DNA of 64,000 nt from an uncultured Prevotella sp. Its GTDB lineage: Bacteria; Bacteroidota; Bacteroidia; Bacteroidales; Bacteroidaceae. A model generated the notes under the pieces. That model made no database searches. It was given only the letters and a program-made list of their open reading frames with translations, and had not been told where the DNA came from. Location: positions 1-64,000 of the forward strand of contig USHW01000006.1 of assembly GCA_900554545.1 (NCBI GenBank), in the 5' to 3' direction. Shown here in pieces: positions 1 through 8,276 of this stretch. The first letter of the stretch is position 1, and every line of letters starts with the position of its first letter. Position numbers and translations under genes: made by a program.

Positions 1-206
1 CGGGGACGCTTTTTTTGTTGGCTTGGCTTGGCTGGCAGCCGGGGAGGACTGGGAGCGACGGGAAGGATAAGGCTAATGGGGCTTGATGGGCAGGCTTACA
101 GGATGATGAGGTTGAAGAAATAAAAAAAGTTGTATTGTTTTTATTATTGAGCTGTTGGATAACAATTATTGAGCTGTAAAACAACGTTGTTCTTATTTTA
201 TCGCAA

Positions 207-214
207 TACCTTTG
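207..214 (+). promoter_or_regulatory. -7 promoter box (TACCTTTG)
   Basis: An exact match to the Bacteroidota -7 consensus TAnnTTTG lies 33 bp before the ATG at 248. No well-spaced TTTG -33 element is seen; a TTG at 187-189 gives only a 17-bp spacer. The box favours 248 over the earlier TTG at 212 as the start of the next gene, because 212 lies inside the box. Confidence 0.55.
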
Positions 215-247
215 CGTTTGAAAATGATTAATTCAAAAGAAGGTATT

Positions 248-1201
248 ATGAAGGAAAAAGTTTATCCGACTGTTGCTCTTGGCACATGGGCATGGGGGAC
301 AGGAGTTGCTGGGGGCGACCAGGTTTTTGGGAACAGCCTCACGGGCGACCAGTTGAAGCTTGTATTTGATGCGGCTATGGAGGCTGGCCTTAACCTATGG
401 GACACAGCAACTGTTTATGGCATGGGTGCATCAGAAGACATCCTCGGTGGTTTTGTAAGGGAATATCCGCGCGAGGATTTAATTCTTTCTACTAAATTTA
501 CTCCTCAAATCGCGGATGCGGCTTCAACCAATTCTGTGGAGAAAATGTTGAATGCAAGTCTTGAGCGGCTTGGAACGGATTACGTGGACATTTATTGGAT
601 ACATAATCCGGCTGATGTGGAGCTTTGGACACCTGGCCTTATTCCGTGTTTGAAAAGCGGCAAGGTCAAGAGTGTTGGCGTTTCCAACCACAATCTTGCA
701 GAATTGAAGCGTGCCGAGGAAATACTTTCGGCTGAAGGTTTCCATGTTTCTGCCGTGCAAAATCATTATAGCTTGCTTTACCGCTCGTCCGAGAAGGCAG
801 GGATTTTGGATTATTGCAAGGAAAACGGAATGACGTTCTTTGCATATATGGTGCTGGAGCAGGGCGCATTGTCAGGAAAGTATGACACGGAACATCCTTT
901 GCCGGAAGGAAGCGCGCGCGGTGAGACATACAACGGACAGCTTCCGCAGATTGAGAAACTGGTAAAAGTAATGCGTGCTGTAGGTGAAGAACATAGCGCT
1001 TCGGTTGCACAGGTCGCGATTGCGTGGGCGATAGCAAAGGGCGTGCTGCCTCTGGTTGGTGCCACCAAACCGCGCCATGTGGCTGAAGCCGCTGTCGCTT
1101 CCCGTATAAAGCTGACTGATGAGGAGATGCGCCTGATAGAGGAAACTGCTGCAAATACGGAGGCCGACACCCGTGGTTCTTGGGAGCATCCTATGGAATG
1201 A
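248..1201 (+). CDS. Aldo/keto reductase family oxidoreductase
   Basis: The 317-residue protein is a cytosolic NAD(P)H-dependent oxidoreductase of the aldo/keto reductase superfamily with a TIM-barrel fold; the substrate cannot be told. The catalytic tetrad is visible in family order: Asp and Tyr in NLWDTATVYGMGASE, Lys in LSTKFTP and His in DIYWIHNP. The C-terminal part has the family's GATKPRHVAEA cofactor-binding stretch. The ATG at 248 follows a purine-rich AAAAGAAGG and sits about 25 nt after the expected transcription start. A flavin reductase follows on the same strand after about 210 bp, so the two may share a redox role, but that is inference. Confidence 0.9.
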   Translation: MKEKVYPTVALGTWAWGTGVAGGDQVFGNSLTGDQLKLVFDAAMEAGLNLWDTATVYGMGASEDILGGFVREYPREDLILSTKFTPQIADAASTNSVEKMLNASLERLGTDYVDIYWIHNPADVELWTPGLIPCLKSGKVKSVGVSNHNLAELKRAEEILSAEGFHVSAVQNHYSLLYRSSEKAGILDYCKENGMTFFAYMVLEQGALSGKYDTEHPLPEGSARGETYNGQLPQIEKLVKVMRAVGEEHSASVAQVAIAWAIAKGVLPLVGATKPRHVAEAAVASRIKLTDEEMRLIEETAANTEADTRGSWEHPME

Positions 1202-1412
1202 CACATTCTTAATACGATAACAACTTTAAAAGAACTTCATATCATCCCGCCTGAAACGTGAAAGGGAGCGACTTGCAAGGGAAACTCTGCGCAGGGTTCC
1301 TGAATTTACGGAGATGCCGCAAATGTGGTTTTTACATATTCATAAATCAGAACTACCCTGGAAATGTTGGTTCAGGCGGAAGATGGTTGTCAGAAAAAAA
1401 CAGAGGGAATAT

Positions 1413-1988
1413 ATGAAAAAGAATAGAGGAACAGTGCTGGCTCTTTATCCCACTCCTGTAACCGTGGTAGGAGCGATGGTTGACGGAAAGCCAAACTGGA
1501 CGTTGGTTGCCCATGTCGGCATCATCGGGCACGACCGTATCCTTGTCAGCATGATGAAGTCTCACCGCTCAAACAAAGGCATAAGGCAAAGCGGACGGCT
1601 TTCGGTTAATATTGTTGACGAGGCGCTGCTGCCGCAGGCAGACTATACGGGATGCGCGAGCGGAAACAAAGCAGACAAGTCGGGAGTCTTCGCTTACACG
1701 GTTGTGAACGGCACAACGCCTTTAATTGATGCTTCGCCTGTGTCTATGGCCTGTGAGGTTGTAGACAATTATGAAACGGAACTTTTCGACAATTTCATTT
1801 GCCGCATAGAGTCCACCTATGCTGCCGACGGCATAGTTGACGGAGACGGCAAGATTGATTACACACGTCTGCATCCCGTACTGTTCGAGATGCCCACTTA
1901 TCAATATCTGCGCACGGGTGAAGTCATAGGCCCTTGTATGAAGCAGGGAAGGGAATACCGTGGCGAAAAGAGCGTGACAAATGCTTGA
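1413..1988 (+). CDS. Flavin reductase family protein (FMN-binding split barrel)
   Basis: The 191-residue protein fits the flavin reductase-like, FMN-binding split-barrel family. The start KKNRGTVLALYPTPVTVVGA is typical of Bacteroidales members. SHRSNKGIRQSGRLSVNIV and the YTGCASGNKADKS segment match the FMN-binding core. It probably reduces or binds flavin in the cytosol, and its partner is unknown. The ATG at 1413 is preferred because it follows CAGAGGGAATAT, a good ribosome site, and the roughly 33 codons upstream in the same frame look non-coding. An AraC regulator follows 75 bp downstream. Confidence 0.85.
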   Translation: MKKNRGTVLALYPTPVTVVGAMVDGKPNWTLVAHVGIIGHDRILVSMMKSHRSNKGIRQSGRLSVNIVDEALLPQADYTGCASGNKADKSGVFAYTVVNGTTPLIDASPVSMACEVVDNYETELFDNFICRIESTYAADGIVDGDGKIDYTRLHPVLFEMPTYQYLRTGEVIGPCMKQGREYRGEKSVTNA

Positions 1989-2009
1989 TTTTTTTATGTT
2001 CAATGCAGT

Positions 2010-2045
2010 TCCGGCATGCAAAAGTCGCTAACTTTGCATGCCGGA
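2010..2045. promoter_or_regulatory. Palindrome overlapping a -7 box before the AraC gene
   Basis: Arms of 13 bp (TCCGGCATGCAAA and its reverse complement) surround a 10-nt loop. The right arm overlaps TAACTTTG at 2029-2036, a match to the -7 consensus, 28 bp before the AraC gene start. No T-run follows, so an operator at the promoter is more likely than a terminator, though it may also act as the flavin reductase 3' hairpin. Confidence 0.5.
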
Positions 2046-2063
2046 GCTGTTTATTGAAATGAT

Positions 2064-2912
2064 ATGGGTATGAATGATAAGATGATGAATTTCGGCGACA
2101 TTGTTTACAGTTGCCTTATCCCGCACGATTTCCATTGGGAGCATCGCATGCCGCTGCATTCCGTCGTGTTTGTACGCAGCGGCATGATGGTTGTATGTGA
2201 GGACGGCGAGGAGACAGAGGTGAAGGCTGGCAATTATGTGTTCCTGAAACGCGATTGCAGGGTGAACATCAAAAAGACCGCAGTGGGCGAGACGCCTTAT
2301 AGCGGTGTTGTAGTTATGCTTTCACGCCGTGCGCTTAAGGATTTTTATAGCCGTATGCCATCCGGCAAGGCCGACGCACGCGGCGTTAGGCCGATACGTA
2401 AGGTTGCCACTTTCCTGCCGCGCACGGTTTCGCTGCAGGGGCTGTTCAATTCCTTGCTGCCTTATGTTGACCATGAAGAGAAGCCAACGGAAGAGCTGCT
2501 TGCCCTGAAGATACAAGAGACTGTATTATGCCTGCTTGCCATCGACCGCAGTTTTTATCCAACCCTGTTCGATTTCAATGAGGCATGGAAAATAGACTTG
2601 ATGGATTTCATGGAGCGTAATTACACGGAAGACTTGACGTTAGAGGAGTTTGCGTCGTATACGGGGCGGAGCCTTGCCACGTTTAAAAGGGATTTCGCAA
2701 AACTGAGCGATATTCCTCCGCAGAGATGGATAATGGAACATCGCCTGGAAAAAGCCAAGAGCCTGCTGCTTGCAGGCGACGGAGTGTCAGCGCAGGAGGT
2801 CGCCTATATGGCAGGTTTCAAGAACAGGTCGCATTTTTCCCAGGCGTTCAAGAAGCGGTACGGGGTTGCCCCGAATAATTATCTCAAATTGAACGGTAAA
2901 GGTGGCCTGTAA
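2064..2912 (+). CDS. AraC family transcriptional regulator
   Basis: This 282-residue DNA-binding regulator has an N-terminal cupin-like sensing region (about residues 10-110, including EDGEETEVKAGNYVFLKRD). Its C-terminal double helix-turn-helix AraC domain covers about residues 175-280. The second helix-turn-helix shows VSAQEVAYMAGFKNRSHFSQ followed by AFKKRYGVAPNNY, the family signature. It follows the flavin reductase and may control the upstream oxidoreductases or itself through the palindrome at 2010-2045. The effector is unknown. Confidence 0.88.
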   Translation: MGMNDKMMNFGDIVYSCLIPHDFHWEHRMPLHSVVFVRSGMMVVCEDGEETEVKAGNYVFLKRDCRVNIKKTAVGETPYSGVVVMLSRRALKDFYSRMPSGKADARGVRPIRKVATFLPRTVSLQGLFNSLLPYVDHEEKPTEELLALKIQETVLCLLAIDRSFYPTLFDFNEAWKIDLMDFMERNYTEDLTLEEFASYTGRSLATFKRDFAKLSDIPPQRWIMEHRLEKAKSLLLAGDGVSAQEVAYMAGFKNRSHFSQAFKKRYGVAPNNYLKLNGKGGL

Positions 2913-3054
2913 GTTTTCGGTGGTCGCAAGCCGAAACTTTTTCCATGTTTTTATTGATGCAGGCTGGCGCTTGCCGAAATCATAGCTTGCCGCCGATTAC
3001 AGACAGCCATATCACAATTCTCCATACCCAATTCAAGACACGGCAAATTGGAAT

Positions 3055-3121
3055 GCAAAAGGCCATATTTCGTAATGTAAAAGACGGCCTTTTGCATTGT
3101 GAAAGACCGTCTTTCTGCAAC
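3055..3121. repeat. AAAGGCC/GGCCTTT hairpin repeat cluster, copy 1
   Basis: The cluster alternates GCAAAAGGCC-, AAAGACGGCCTTTTGC- and GAAAGACCGTCTTT-type words that fold as nested hairpins. Seven further clusters in intergenic gaps of this window use the same vocabulary. This copy sits between the AraC gene and the terminator at 3314. A short open frame crossing it (2945-3178) is not believed to be a gene. Confidence 0.7.
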
Positions 3122-3313
3122 ACGTTGATTTTCAGTTGTTTGACGTTTATAAATAAACAGCCGTTTTTTTCAGAATAAGGTGAAATGAGAATAGTTATGG
3201 CTGACACTCAGAACTTGTAGGTCTGTACGTAAAGGATGGAACGGTTTTGCCGGGATAAATCAATCGTTTATTAGGCGGATTTGCGTGATGCTGTCATCGT
3301 GGATTGCCGTATT

Positions 3314-3350
3314 AAAAAACGTCCCGGGTGAAAATCCGGGACGTTTTTTG
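3314..3350. terminator. Bidirectional rho-independent terminator
   Basis: A perfect stem (AACGTCCCGG / CCGGGACGTT) is flanked by an A-run on the left and a T-run on the right, so it can stop transcription from both sides. It lies just after the end of the M48 protease gene on the minus strand and after the AraC region on the plus strand. Confidence 0.9.
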
Positions 3351-3357
3351 ACTGCTG

Positions 3358-4371
3358 TCAGAACTGTTCAAGTATTTCTATTCGCTTTTTTGTGTCGGGA
3401 TGGGTGCTGAACAGCGAGCTGAAGAAGCTTGTCAGGCCCGGTGCGAAATGCTGAGGATGGATGATGAACAGCTGGGCGATGTCATCGCGCTTGACGTTCT
3501 CAAGCCCCGGCTCGCCCGAAATCTTGCGCAATGCGGAGGCGAGGGCGAGCGGATTGCCGCACAGTTCGGCACCTCCTGCGTCGGCCATGTACTCTCTTTT
3601 GCGCGAGATTGCAAAGCGTGTGAGCAGCGTGAACAGGTAAGCCACGGCGCAACACAAGGCCGCAATGATGAACACGACAAGCATTGATACGCCGCTGCCG
3701 CGGTTGTCTTCGTCGTTGGAAGAGCGGTGGCTCATGCCGCCGAACCAGAAGGCGTTGTACATCATCTGCACCACGAGGCTCATGATGGTTGACACTATGC
3801 CTACGAAAATGATGCTTATGATGAGCAGACGGGTGTCGTGGTTGCGTATGTGGGTAAGCTCATGGCCGATGACTCCTGCCAGTTCGTCGTCGTTCAGGCG
3901 GTTTATTATGCCGGTAGTCAGCGTTACCGTGTAGCTCTTCTTGTCTATTCCGCTGGCAAATGCGTTAAGCTGGGGGTCGTCAACGATGTTGATTTTCGGC
4001 ATGTCCATGTTGCAGGCTATGCACAGGTTCTCAACTATGTTGTAAATCCTCGGGTTCTCTTTGCGTGTGACGGGGCGCGAGCCGGTTGCGGCACGCACCA
4101 TGGCCGTATTTGAGAAATACGCTATCAGGAACCATGCGCCGACTCCGGCAATGACCCACGGAATAGTGTTCAGGAAGTAATGGTTTACCACGGCCGCGTC
4201 AAGATGTCGTACAATGTTGCCATACTGGTCGTAAATGCCGCTGCCGAAATAGTTTACCAATGCGAGGAACACCCAAACCATGCCGAGAATGATGACAGGA
4301 AACATCAGCAGGAGGATGGTTGTCAGCATGTTGTTGCGGCGGATTTGGGTATGCATTCCTACATATCTCAT
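3358..4371 (-). CDS. M48 family metalloprotease (HtpX-like)
   Basis: This 337-residue integral-membrane zinc protease carries the HEXXH motif in VIGHELTHIRNHD. The downstream Glu ligand region is REYMADAGGAELCGNP. Hydrophobic segments lie near residues 15-40 and 70-90, and two more follow the catalytic motif (about 180-205 and 230-255), as in HtpX. It would degrade misfolded membrane proteins. It follows a LemA gene by 13 bp, and LemA/M48 pairs are a common arrangement in Bacteroidota. The ATG at 4371 is used; an in-frame ATG at 4356 after GTAGGA is a fair alternative. Confidence 0.9.
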   Translation of the reverse strand: MRYVGMHTQIRRNNMLTTILLLMFPVIILGMVWVFLALVNYFGSGIYDQYGNIVRHLDAAVVNHYFLNTIPWVIAGVGAWFLIAYFSNTAMVRAATGSRPVTRKENPRIYNIVENLCIACNMDMPKINIVDDPQLNAFASGIDKKSYTVTLTTGIINRLNDDELAGVIGHELTHIRNHDTRLLIISIIFVGIVSTIMSLVVQMMYNAFWFGGMSHRSSNDEDNRGSGVSMLVVFIIAALCCAVAYLFTLLTRFAISRKREYMADAGGAELCGNPLALASALRKISGEPGLENVKRDDIAQLFIIHPQHFAPGLTSFFSSLFSTHPDTKKRIEILEQF

Positions 4372-4384
4372 AATGCGCTTGCTG

Positions 4385-4948
4385 TTAGAAGTTTATTTCA
4401 GGAGCCTTGTCATACGCCGCACGTTCTTCCTGCGGAACTTCAAACATCGGCTCTTTTCCGAAGTGGAACATCTTTGCGAAGATGTTTGACGGGAATGTTT
4501 CTACGGCGTTGTTTAGCTCGCGCGTAGTTGAGTTGAAGAAGCGGCGTGCCGCGGCCAGCTTGTTTTCGAGGTCTGACAGTTCTGTCTGCAGGTGCATGAA
4601 GTTCTGGTTCGCCTTGAGGTCTGGATATGCCTCGAGCGATACTTTCAGCCCGGCGAGTGCGCTTGTCAGCGCGTTCTCGGCGTTGATTTTGTCGTTTATG
4701 CCGGTGGCGTTCATCGCTACTGAGCGTGCCTCGGTCACACGTTGCAGCACTTCGCGCTCGTGTGTCGCGTAACCTTTTACGGTGGATACGAGCTGCGGCA
4801 CGAGGTCATGGCGCTGTTTCAGCTGGACGTCGATGTTGGCGAAAGCGTTTTCGCGGTTGTTCTTCAGCTTCACAAGGTTGTTGTACAGGCTTACTCCCCA
4901 TATTACGAGCAGCACTACAACCACTAAGATAATAATTCCAATTGTCAT
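4385..4948 (-). CDS. lemA: LemA family protein
   Basis: This 187-residue protein has one N-terminal transmembrane helix (about residues 3-20, IIILVVVVLLVIWGVSL) followed by a long helical, probably coiled-coil domain. Family hallmarks are NLVKLKNNRENAFANIDVQL, QRHDLVPQLVSTVKGYA and FFNSTTRELNNAVETFPSNI. The molecular function of LemA proteins is not settled; they are often encoded beside M48 proteases, as here. The ATG at 4948 puts the helix at the N-terminus as in the family. A -7 box on the minus strand lies at 4989-4982. Confidence 0.92.
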   Translation of the reverse strand: MTIGIIILVVVVLLVIWGVSLYNNLVKLKNNRENAFANIDVQLKQRHDLVPQLVSTVKGYATHEREVLQRVTEARSVAMNATGINDKINAENALTSALAGLKVSLEAYPDLKANQNFMHLQTELSDLENKLAAARRFFNSTTRELNNAVETFPSNIFAKMFHFGKEPMFEVPQEERAAYDKAPEINF

Positions 4949-4981
4949 AATTTCAATGTTTTGTTTCAACAAATAGTTTTA

Positions 4982-4989
4982 CAAAGATA
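4982..4989 (-). promoter_or_regulatory. -7 promoter box (TATCTTTG) for lemA-M48
   Basis: Read on the minus strand this is TATCTTTG, an exact TAnnTTTG match, 34 bp upstream of the LemA ATG. No clear TTTG is found at the usual -33 spacing. Confidence 0.5.
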
Positions 4990-5069
4990 ATGCCATTTGG
5001 CTGAATACGGTTGCCTTGTTAGGATTAAATTCAAATTTTTTTGTTCTTTTATGTTGTCGTTATAACGAA

Positions 5070-5105
5070 TACGCGCCATGTCCGTTGTCCGGACATGGCG
5101 CGTAT
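5070..5105. terminator. Hairpin terminator after the lysozyme-like gene
   Basis: TACGCGCCATGTCCG and its reverse complement form a 15-bp stem with a very short loop, 12 bp past the stop of the minus-strand gene at 5117. Downstream on that strand the sequence is AT-rich rather than a clean T-run, so termination is likely but not textbook. Confidence 0.7.
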
Positions 5106-5116
5106 TTGCTTGGTTA

Positions 5117-5554
5117 TTACCTCTTTTTGAGTATTTTCATTACCTTGTTCAGATACTTTTGCGTACCCCTGACGCTGTACCTTGGGCCGCCGTTCCAAGA
5201 GCGTATGGCTTTTTCCACATTGTTTTCGGGGTTGTGGTGAGCCTGAATCAGGACGAACATCTCTTTAGATTTCCTGACGTTGAAACGGTCAGACAGTTTG
5301 AAGCGCTTTTTGCTTTTCTGCTTCTTAAGAATGTCGTTGCATTCTTTCACCAGTATCGGAGTGATTTGCATCGCTCCGCAAGAGTTTCCGCTTACGGCTT
5401 TCGGATTGCCTTCGCTTTCTACTTCAATTATCGCATCCATCACCGGATTCCAATTGAATTTCGAGCTATTCGCTCCCTTGTTGCTTGCGCAGGCGTAAGC
5501 GCCTGTGGCAAAAAATAACAAAGTTACAAATACTTTCCTTAATATTCTGTCCAT
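5117..5554 (-). CDS. Lysozyme-like transglycosylase (SLT-type) domain protein
   Basis: This 145-residue exported protein has an N-terminal signal sequence (RILRKVFVTLLFFATGAYAC). A compact lytic-transglycosylase-like fold follows. The probable catalytic Glu is in DAIIEVESEGNPKAVSGNSC, followed by GAMQITP, and AIRSWNGGPRY matches the late conserved block. It would cleave peptidoglycan in the periplasm. It is shorter than full Slt proteins. The ATG at 5554 is chosen because it places the signal peptide at the N-terminus. Confidence 0.75.
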   Translation of the reverse strand: MDRILRKVFVTLLFFATGAYACASNKGANSSKFNWNPVMDAIIEVESEGNPKAVSGNSCGAMQITPILVKECNDILKKQKSKKRFKLSDRFNVRKSKEMFVLIQAHHNPENNVEKAIRSWNGGPRYSVRGTQKYLNKVMKILKKR

Positions 5555-6050
5555 AAAATGTTGTTTATGGCATCTGAACAAATGTATGTGATTGTGTTCG
5601 CGGCGCACGGCTTGCGTGTGGGACAAATGCCAAACCGAGCCTGGATGCCAGTTAAAAACTAACGTGAATAGTGGCTTTCAAAACAAAAGAAGATTCACTA
5701 TCCTTATCTTTTTACCGCTGCAAAGGTATGAAAAAAACTGATACGAGCCAAGTGTTTTGTCTGATTTTTGAACATTTTAATGACTGATTAATGTTTTATA
5801 TCATGTTGAAAATCAATAAATTGTATGTTAATAATGTAAAAATAAAATACCGTGACGCTTCGTTTTTCAGTATGGGTAAACCTTTCAAACCCCTTGTGTT
5901 TACGGCGGTTACGCGGTGTTTTGCTGTGTGCGGTAACAGCAATGGCGGTTCCTGTTTCGCCGGATAAGTGCCGATACGTGGTGCAATGATTGCAGGTAAC
6001 GGAAAAAATAGTTATATTTGCAGTGGTAAAAAGTGATTATTTCGAGTATT
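5555..6050. promoter_or_regulatory. Gene-free spacer with the queD promoter at its right end
   Basis: This AT-rich divergent spacer has no convincing gene. At its right end TTG (5990-5992), a 20-bp gap and TATATTTG (6013-6020) form a good -33/-7 pair for queD, with the ATG 31 bp beyond. I see no riboswitch-like structure I can name here, although queuosine genes are often controlled that way. Confidence 0.6.
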
Positions 6051-6407
6051 ATGTATTACGTTTCAAAGCAAATGGAGATAGCCGGCTGCCATCGTCTTGA
6101 CCTTCCATACGAAAGCAAGTGCCGCATGGTGCACGGCCATAACTGGATTGTTACGGTGCACTGCAAGGCCAAGGAACTGAACGAAGAGGGCATGGTAGTG
6201 GACTTCAAGCGGATAAAGGACAAGATACACGGCTACCTTGACCACGGCGATTTCAACGAGCTGCTGCCGTTCAACCCTACGGCGGAGAACATAGCGCGCT
6301 GGATATGCGACCAGGTGGAGCACTGTTACCGCGTTGACATTGAGGAGAGCAGGAACAACAGGGTTACTTATGTAAAGGACGAGGTGTGCGGCGATGCGTG
6401 TGAATGA
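6051..6407 (+). CDS. queD: 6-carboxytetrahydropterin synthase (QueD family)
   Basis: This 118-residue cytosolic enzyme converts dihydroneopterin triphosphate to 6-carboxytetrahydropterin, the step before QueE in 7-deazaguanine (queuosine) synthesis. The zinc-binding histidines are seen in AGCHRLD and in MVHGHNWIVTVH, and the acidic active-site stretch is YLDHGDFNELLPFNPTAENIA. The ATG at 6051 fits both the family N-terminus and the promoter; a GTG at 6033 is rejected. The gene overlaps queE by 14 nt, indicating a two-gene operon. Confidence 0.93.
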   Translation: MYYVSKQMEIAGCHRLDLPYESKCRMVHGHNWIVTVHCKAKELNEEGMVVDFKRIKDKIHGYLDHGDFNELLPFNPTAENIARWICDQVEHCYRVDIEESRNNRVTYVKDEVCGDACE

Positions 6408-6966
6408 AATCTTTTATTCGTTGCAAGGCGAGGGGTTCTACGCCGGTACGCCTGCGGTGTTCGTGCGTTTTTCAGGCTGTAACCTCAAATGTCCGTTCTG
6501 CGACACACTTCACGACGACTTCGTGGAAATGTCGGAAGAAGATATAATGCAGGAAGTGGCCAAATATCCGGCACGGCATGTCGTGATAACGGGCGGCGAG
6601 CCTGCATTGCAGCTCACGTCTTCACTCGTAGACCGGCTGCACGCGGCAGGCAAATATGTGCAGATTGAGACTAACGGCACGGTGCCGTTGTCGGCCGGAT
6701 GCAGTGTAGACTGGGTTACGTGTTCGCCCAAATACCGCCCGGTAAGGCTTGAACACATCGACGAACTGAAGGTTGTCTTCACTTCTTCAGAGCTTGATAT
6801 GTCGCAGTATGACGGCTTTTCGGCCAAGGTTTATTGCTTGCAGCCGTGCGACGTGGGCGACCGTGAGGCCAATGCGCGCATACTGAATGAGGCCGTCAGC
6901 TACTGTCTTGCACACCCCAAGTGGCGTTTGTCGTTGCAAACGCACAAGATGATTAATGTGAGATGA
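6394..6966 (+). CDS. queE: 7-carboxy-7-deazaguanine synthase (QueE)
   Basis: This 190-residue radical-SAM enzyme rearranges 6-carboxytetrahydropterin to 7-carboxy-7-deazaguanine. The N-terminal MRVNEIFYSLQGEGFYAGTP and the cluster motif in CNLKCPFCDT (CxxxCxxC) are diagnostic, and VVITGGEPALQ is the GGEP motif that contacts SAM. It is at the short end of the family. It overlaps queD by 14 nt. QueG lies about 28 kb away at 34738, so the pathway genes are dispersed. Confidence 0.95.
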   Translation: MRVNEIFYSLQGEGFYAGTPAVFVRFSGCNLKCPFCDTLHDDFVEMSEEDIMQEVAKYPARHVVITGGEPALQLTSSLVDRLHAAGKYVQIETNGTVPLSAGCSVDWVTCSPKYRPVRLEHIDELKVVFTSSELDMSQYDGFSAKVYCLQPCDVGDREANARILNEAVSYCLAHPKWRLSLQTHKMINVR

Positions 6967-7016
6967 TTTTTAGTCGACAAGTTGACAAGGGACGAGCTGA
7001 CAAGTTAAAGATAGGA

Positions 7017-7104
7017 GTAGACAAAGAACAAGCAGACGGGCAATATTCTTTGTTGGGTAGCAGGTAACCAACTCGTCTGCTTGTTTCTTGTCTGCTCGTC
7101 TACT
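7017..7104. repeat. Convergent-gene inverted repeat (word-like)
   Basis: AGTAGACAAAGAACAAGCAG on the left pairs imperfectly with CTGCTTGTTTCTTGTCTGC on the right. The repeat lies between the converging queE and NrnA-like genes and probably acts as a shared terminator. Its simple-word composition resembles several other intergenic inverted repeats in this window. Confidence 0.6.
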
Positions 7105-7108
7105 TTAT

Positions 7109-8131
7109 TTAGCAAAATTCCTTTATAGCCTTGTTCACTATGGCTTCGGCTTCGGTAATGCTGCATTCAAGGCGGCCGCCGGAAGCGTTGAGGTGTCCGC
7201 CTCCGTTGAAGTAAAGTTCGGCCATCTTGTTGCATGGAAAGTCGTCAACGGAACGCAGGCTCACCCACACGAGGTTGTCTTTTTCTGTGTCCTCGCGCAG
7301 CGAAATGCTTAGTTTGGTGCCCTTTATTTGCAGCGGCATGTTCACCAGTCCTTCGGCGTCGCCCTTTATGTAGTGGAACTTCCGCAGGTCGTCGCGCGTC
7401 AGCGTGAAGTATGCGGCGTGGCTTTCTGGCACTACAACCATCTTCTCATACAGCACATATCCGGTCAGCCTCATGCGCCATTCGCTGTAGTTGTTGTACA
7501 CGTTGCGGTAAATCTTGTCCTTGTTTATGCGCTTGGTAAGCAGCTGGCTGATGATGAAAAATATTTCAGGACGTGTCGAGTTGTACGTAAATCCGCCCGT
7601 GTCGGTCATCATGCCGCAGTACAACGGTATGGCGCATTTCTTTGTCATAAGGTCGAACCCGCCGAGCTGCCAGATGATGCGGAACACCAGTTCGCATGTG
7701 CTGCATGCTTCGGGGCGCGATATGCACAGGGTTGTATCCATGTCGGGCGCGAGGTGGTGGTCAATCATCACCTTCTTTGCCGGCGACGCGGTGATGGCTT
7801 CGGCCATGTTGTCAGTGCGCTGCACGGTGTTGAAGTCAAGGCAGAACAGCAGGTCGGCACCGGCGAGTATCTCGTCGGCGAACGCCTTGTGCTTGTCATA
7901 CCTCACCATGCGTTCCGTTCCGGGCAGCCATTGCAGGAAGTCGGGGTAGGCGTCGGGCACGAGCATCACGGGCACTTTGCCTGACGAATACAGGTATTCG
8001 GCCATGCCGAGCACCGAGCCTATGGCGTCGCCGTCGGGGCTGCGGTGGCAGCAAAGGGCTATTTTTTCTGAAGAGCCGATAAGCTCTTGCAGCTTTGACA
8101 GCTCTTCGTCGTTGAGTAGGTTGATGTCCAT
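7109..8131 (-). CDS. DHH family phosphoesterase (NrnA-like oligoribonuclease/pAp phosphatase)
   Basis: This 340-residue cytosolic phosphoesterase is expected to degrade nanoRNAs and/or 3'-phosphoadenosine 5'-phosphate. The DHH-domain motifs are present in order: CHRSPDGDAIGSVLGM, DLLFCLDFNTVQR and VMIDHHLAPD (the DHH triad). A further conserved Asp lies in MMTDTGGFTYNSTRP. The C-terminal DHHA1 substrate-binding domain includes FNGGGHLNASGG. Length fits NrnA proteins. Confidence 0.92.
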   Translation of the reverse strand: MDINLLNDEELSKLQELIGSSEKIALCCHRSPDGDAIGSVLGMAEYLYSSGKVPVMLVPDAYPDFLQWLPGTERMVRYDKHKAFADEILAGADLLFCLDFNTVQRTDNMAEAITASPAKKVMIDHHLAPDMDTTLCISRPEACSTCELVFRIIWQLGGFDLMTKKCAIPLYCGMMTDTGGFTYNSTRPEIFFIISQLLTKRINKDKIYRNVYNNYSEWRMRLTGYVLYEKMVVVPESHAAYFTLTRDDLRKFHYIKGDAEGLVNMPLQIKGTKLSISLREDTEKDNLVWVSLRSVDDFPCNKMAELYFNGGGHLNASGGRLECSITEAEAIVNKAIKEFC

Positions 8132-8153
8132 TGTGTAGTGTTTGCGGTTATAC

Positions 8154-8268
8154 GGTTATGAGGTTTTAAGGTTGACTTTAATGCTTGAATAATAGTGGTG
8201 TCGCCGTTTTTTCAATTGAAATCCAATTGGAAAACCGTACAACCGCATAACCTTAAAACCTCATAACC
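8154..8268. repeat. Inverted repeat with perfect 20-bp arms
   Basis: The 20-bp block at 8154-8173 has its exact reverse complement at 8249-8268, with a 75-nt loop that holds further small inverted pairs (TTCAATTGAA, CCAATTGG). It sits between two minus-strand genes, 8 nt past the stop of the nucleotidyltransferase, so a terminator role is plausible. Confidence 0.65.
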
Positions 8269-8276
8269 TAAAAACC

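Noticed and set aside
2945..3178. Plus-strand 77-codon frame after the AraC gene
   Set aside because: Half of it is the AAAGGCC-type repeat cluster, and the rest has no protein-like features or ribosome site.
7109..7984. Plus-strand frames antisense to the NrnA-like gene
   Set aside because: They are shadows of a gene with clear DHH motifs.
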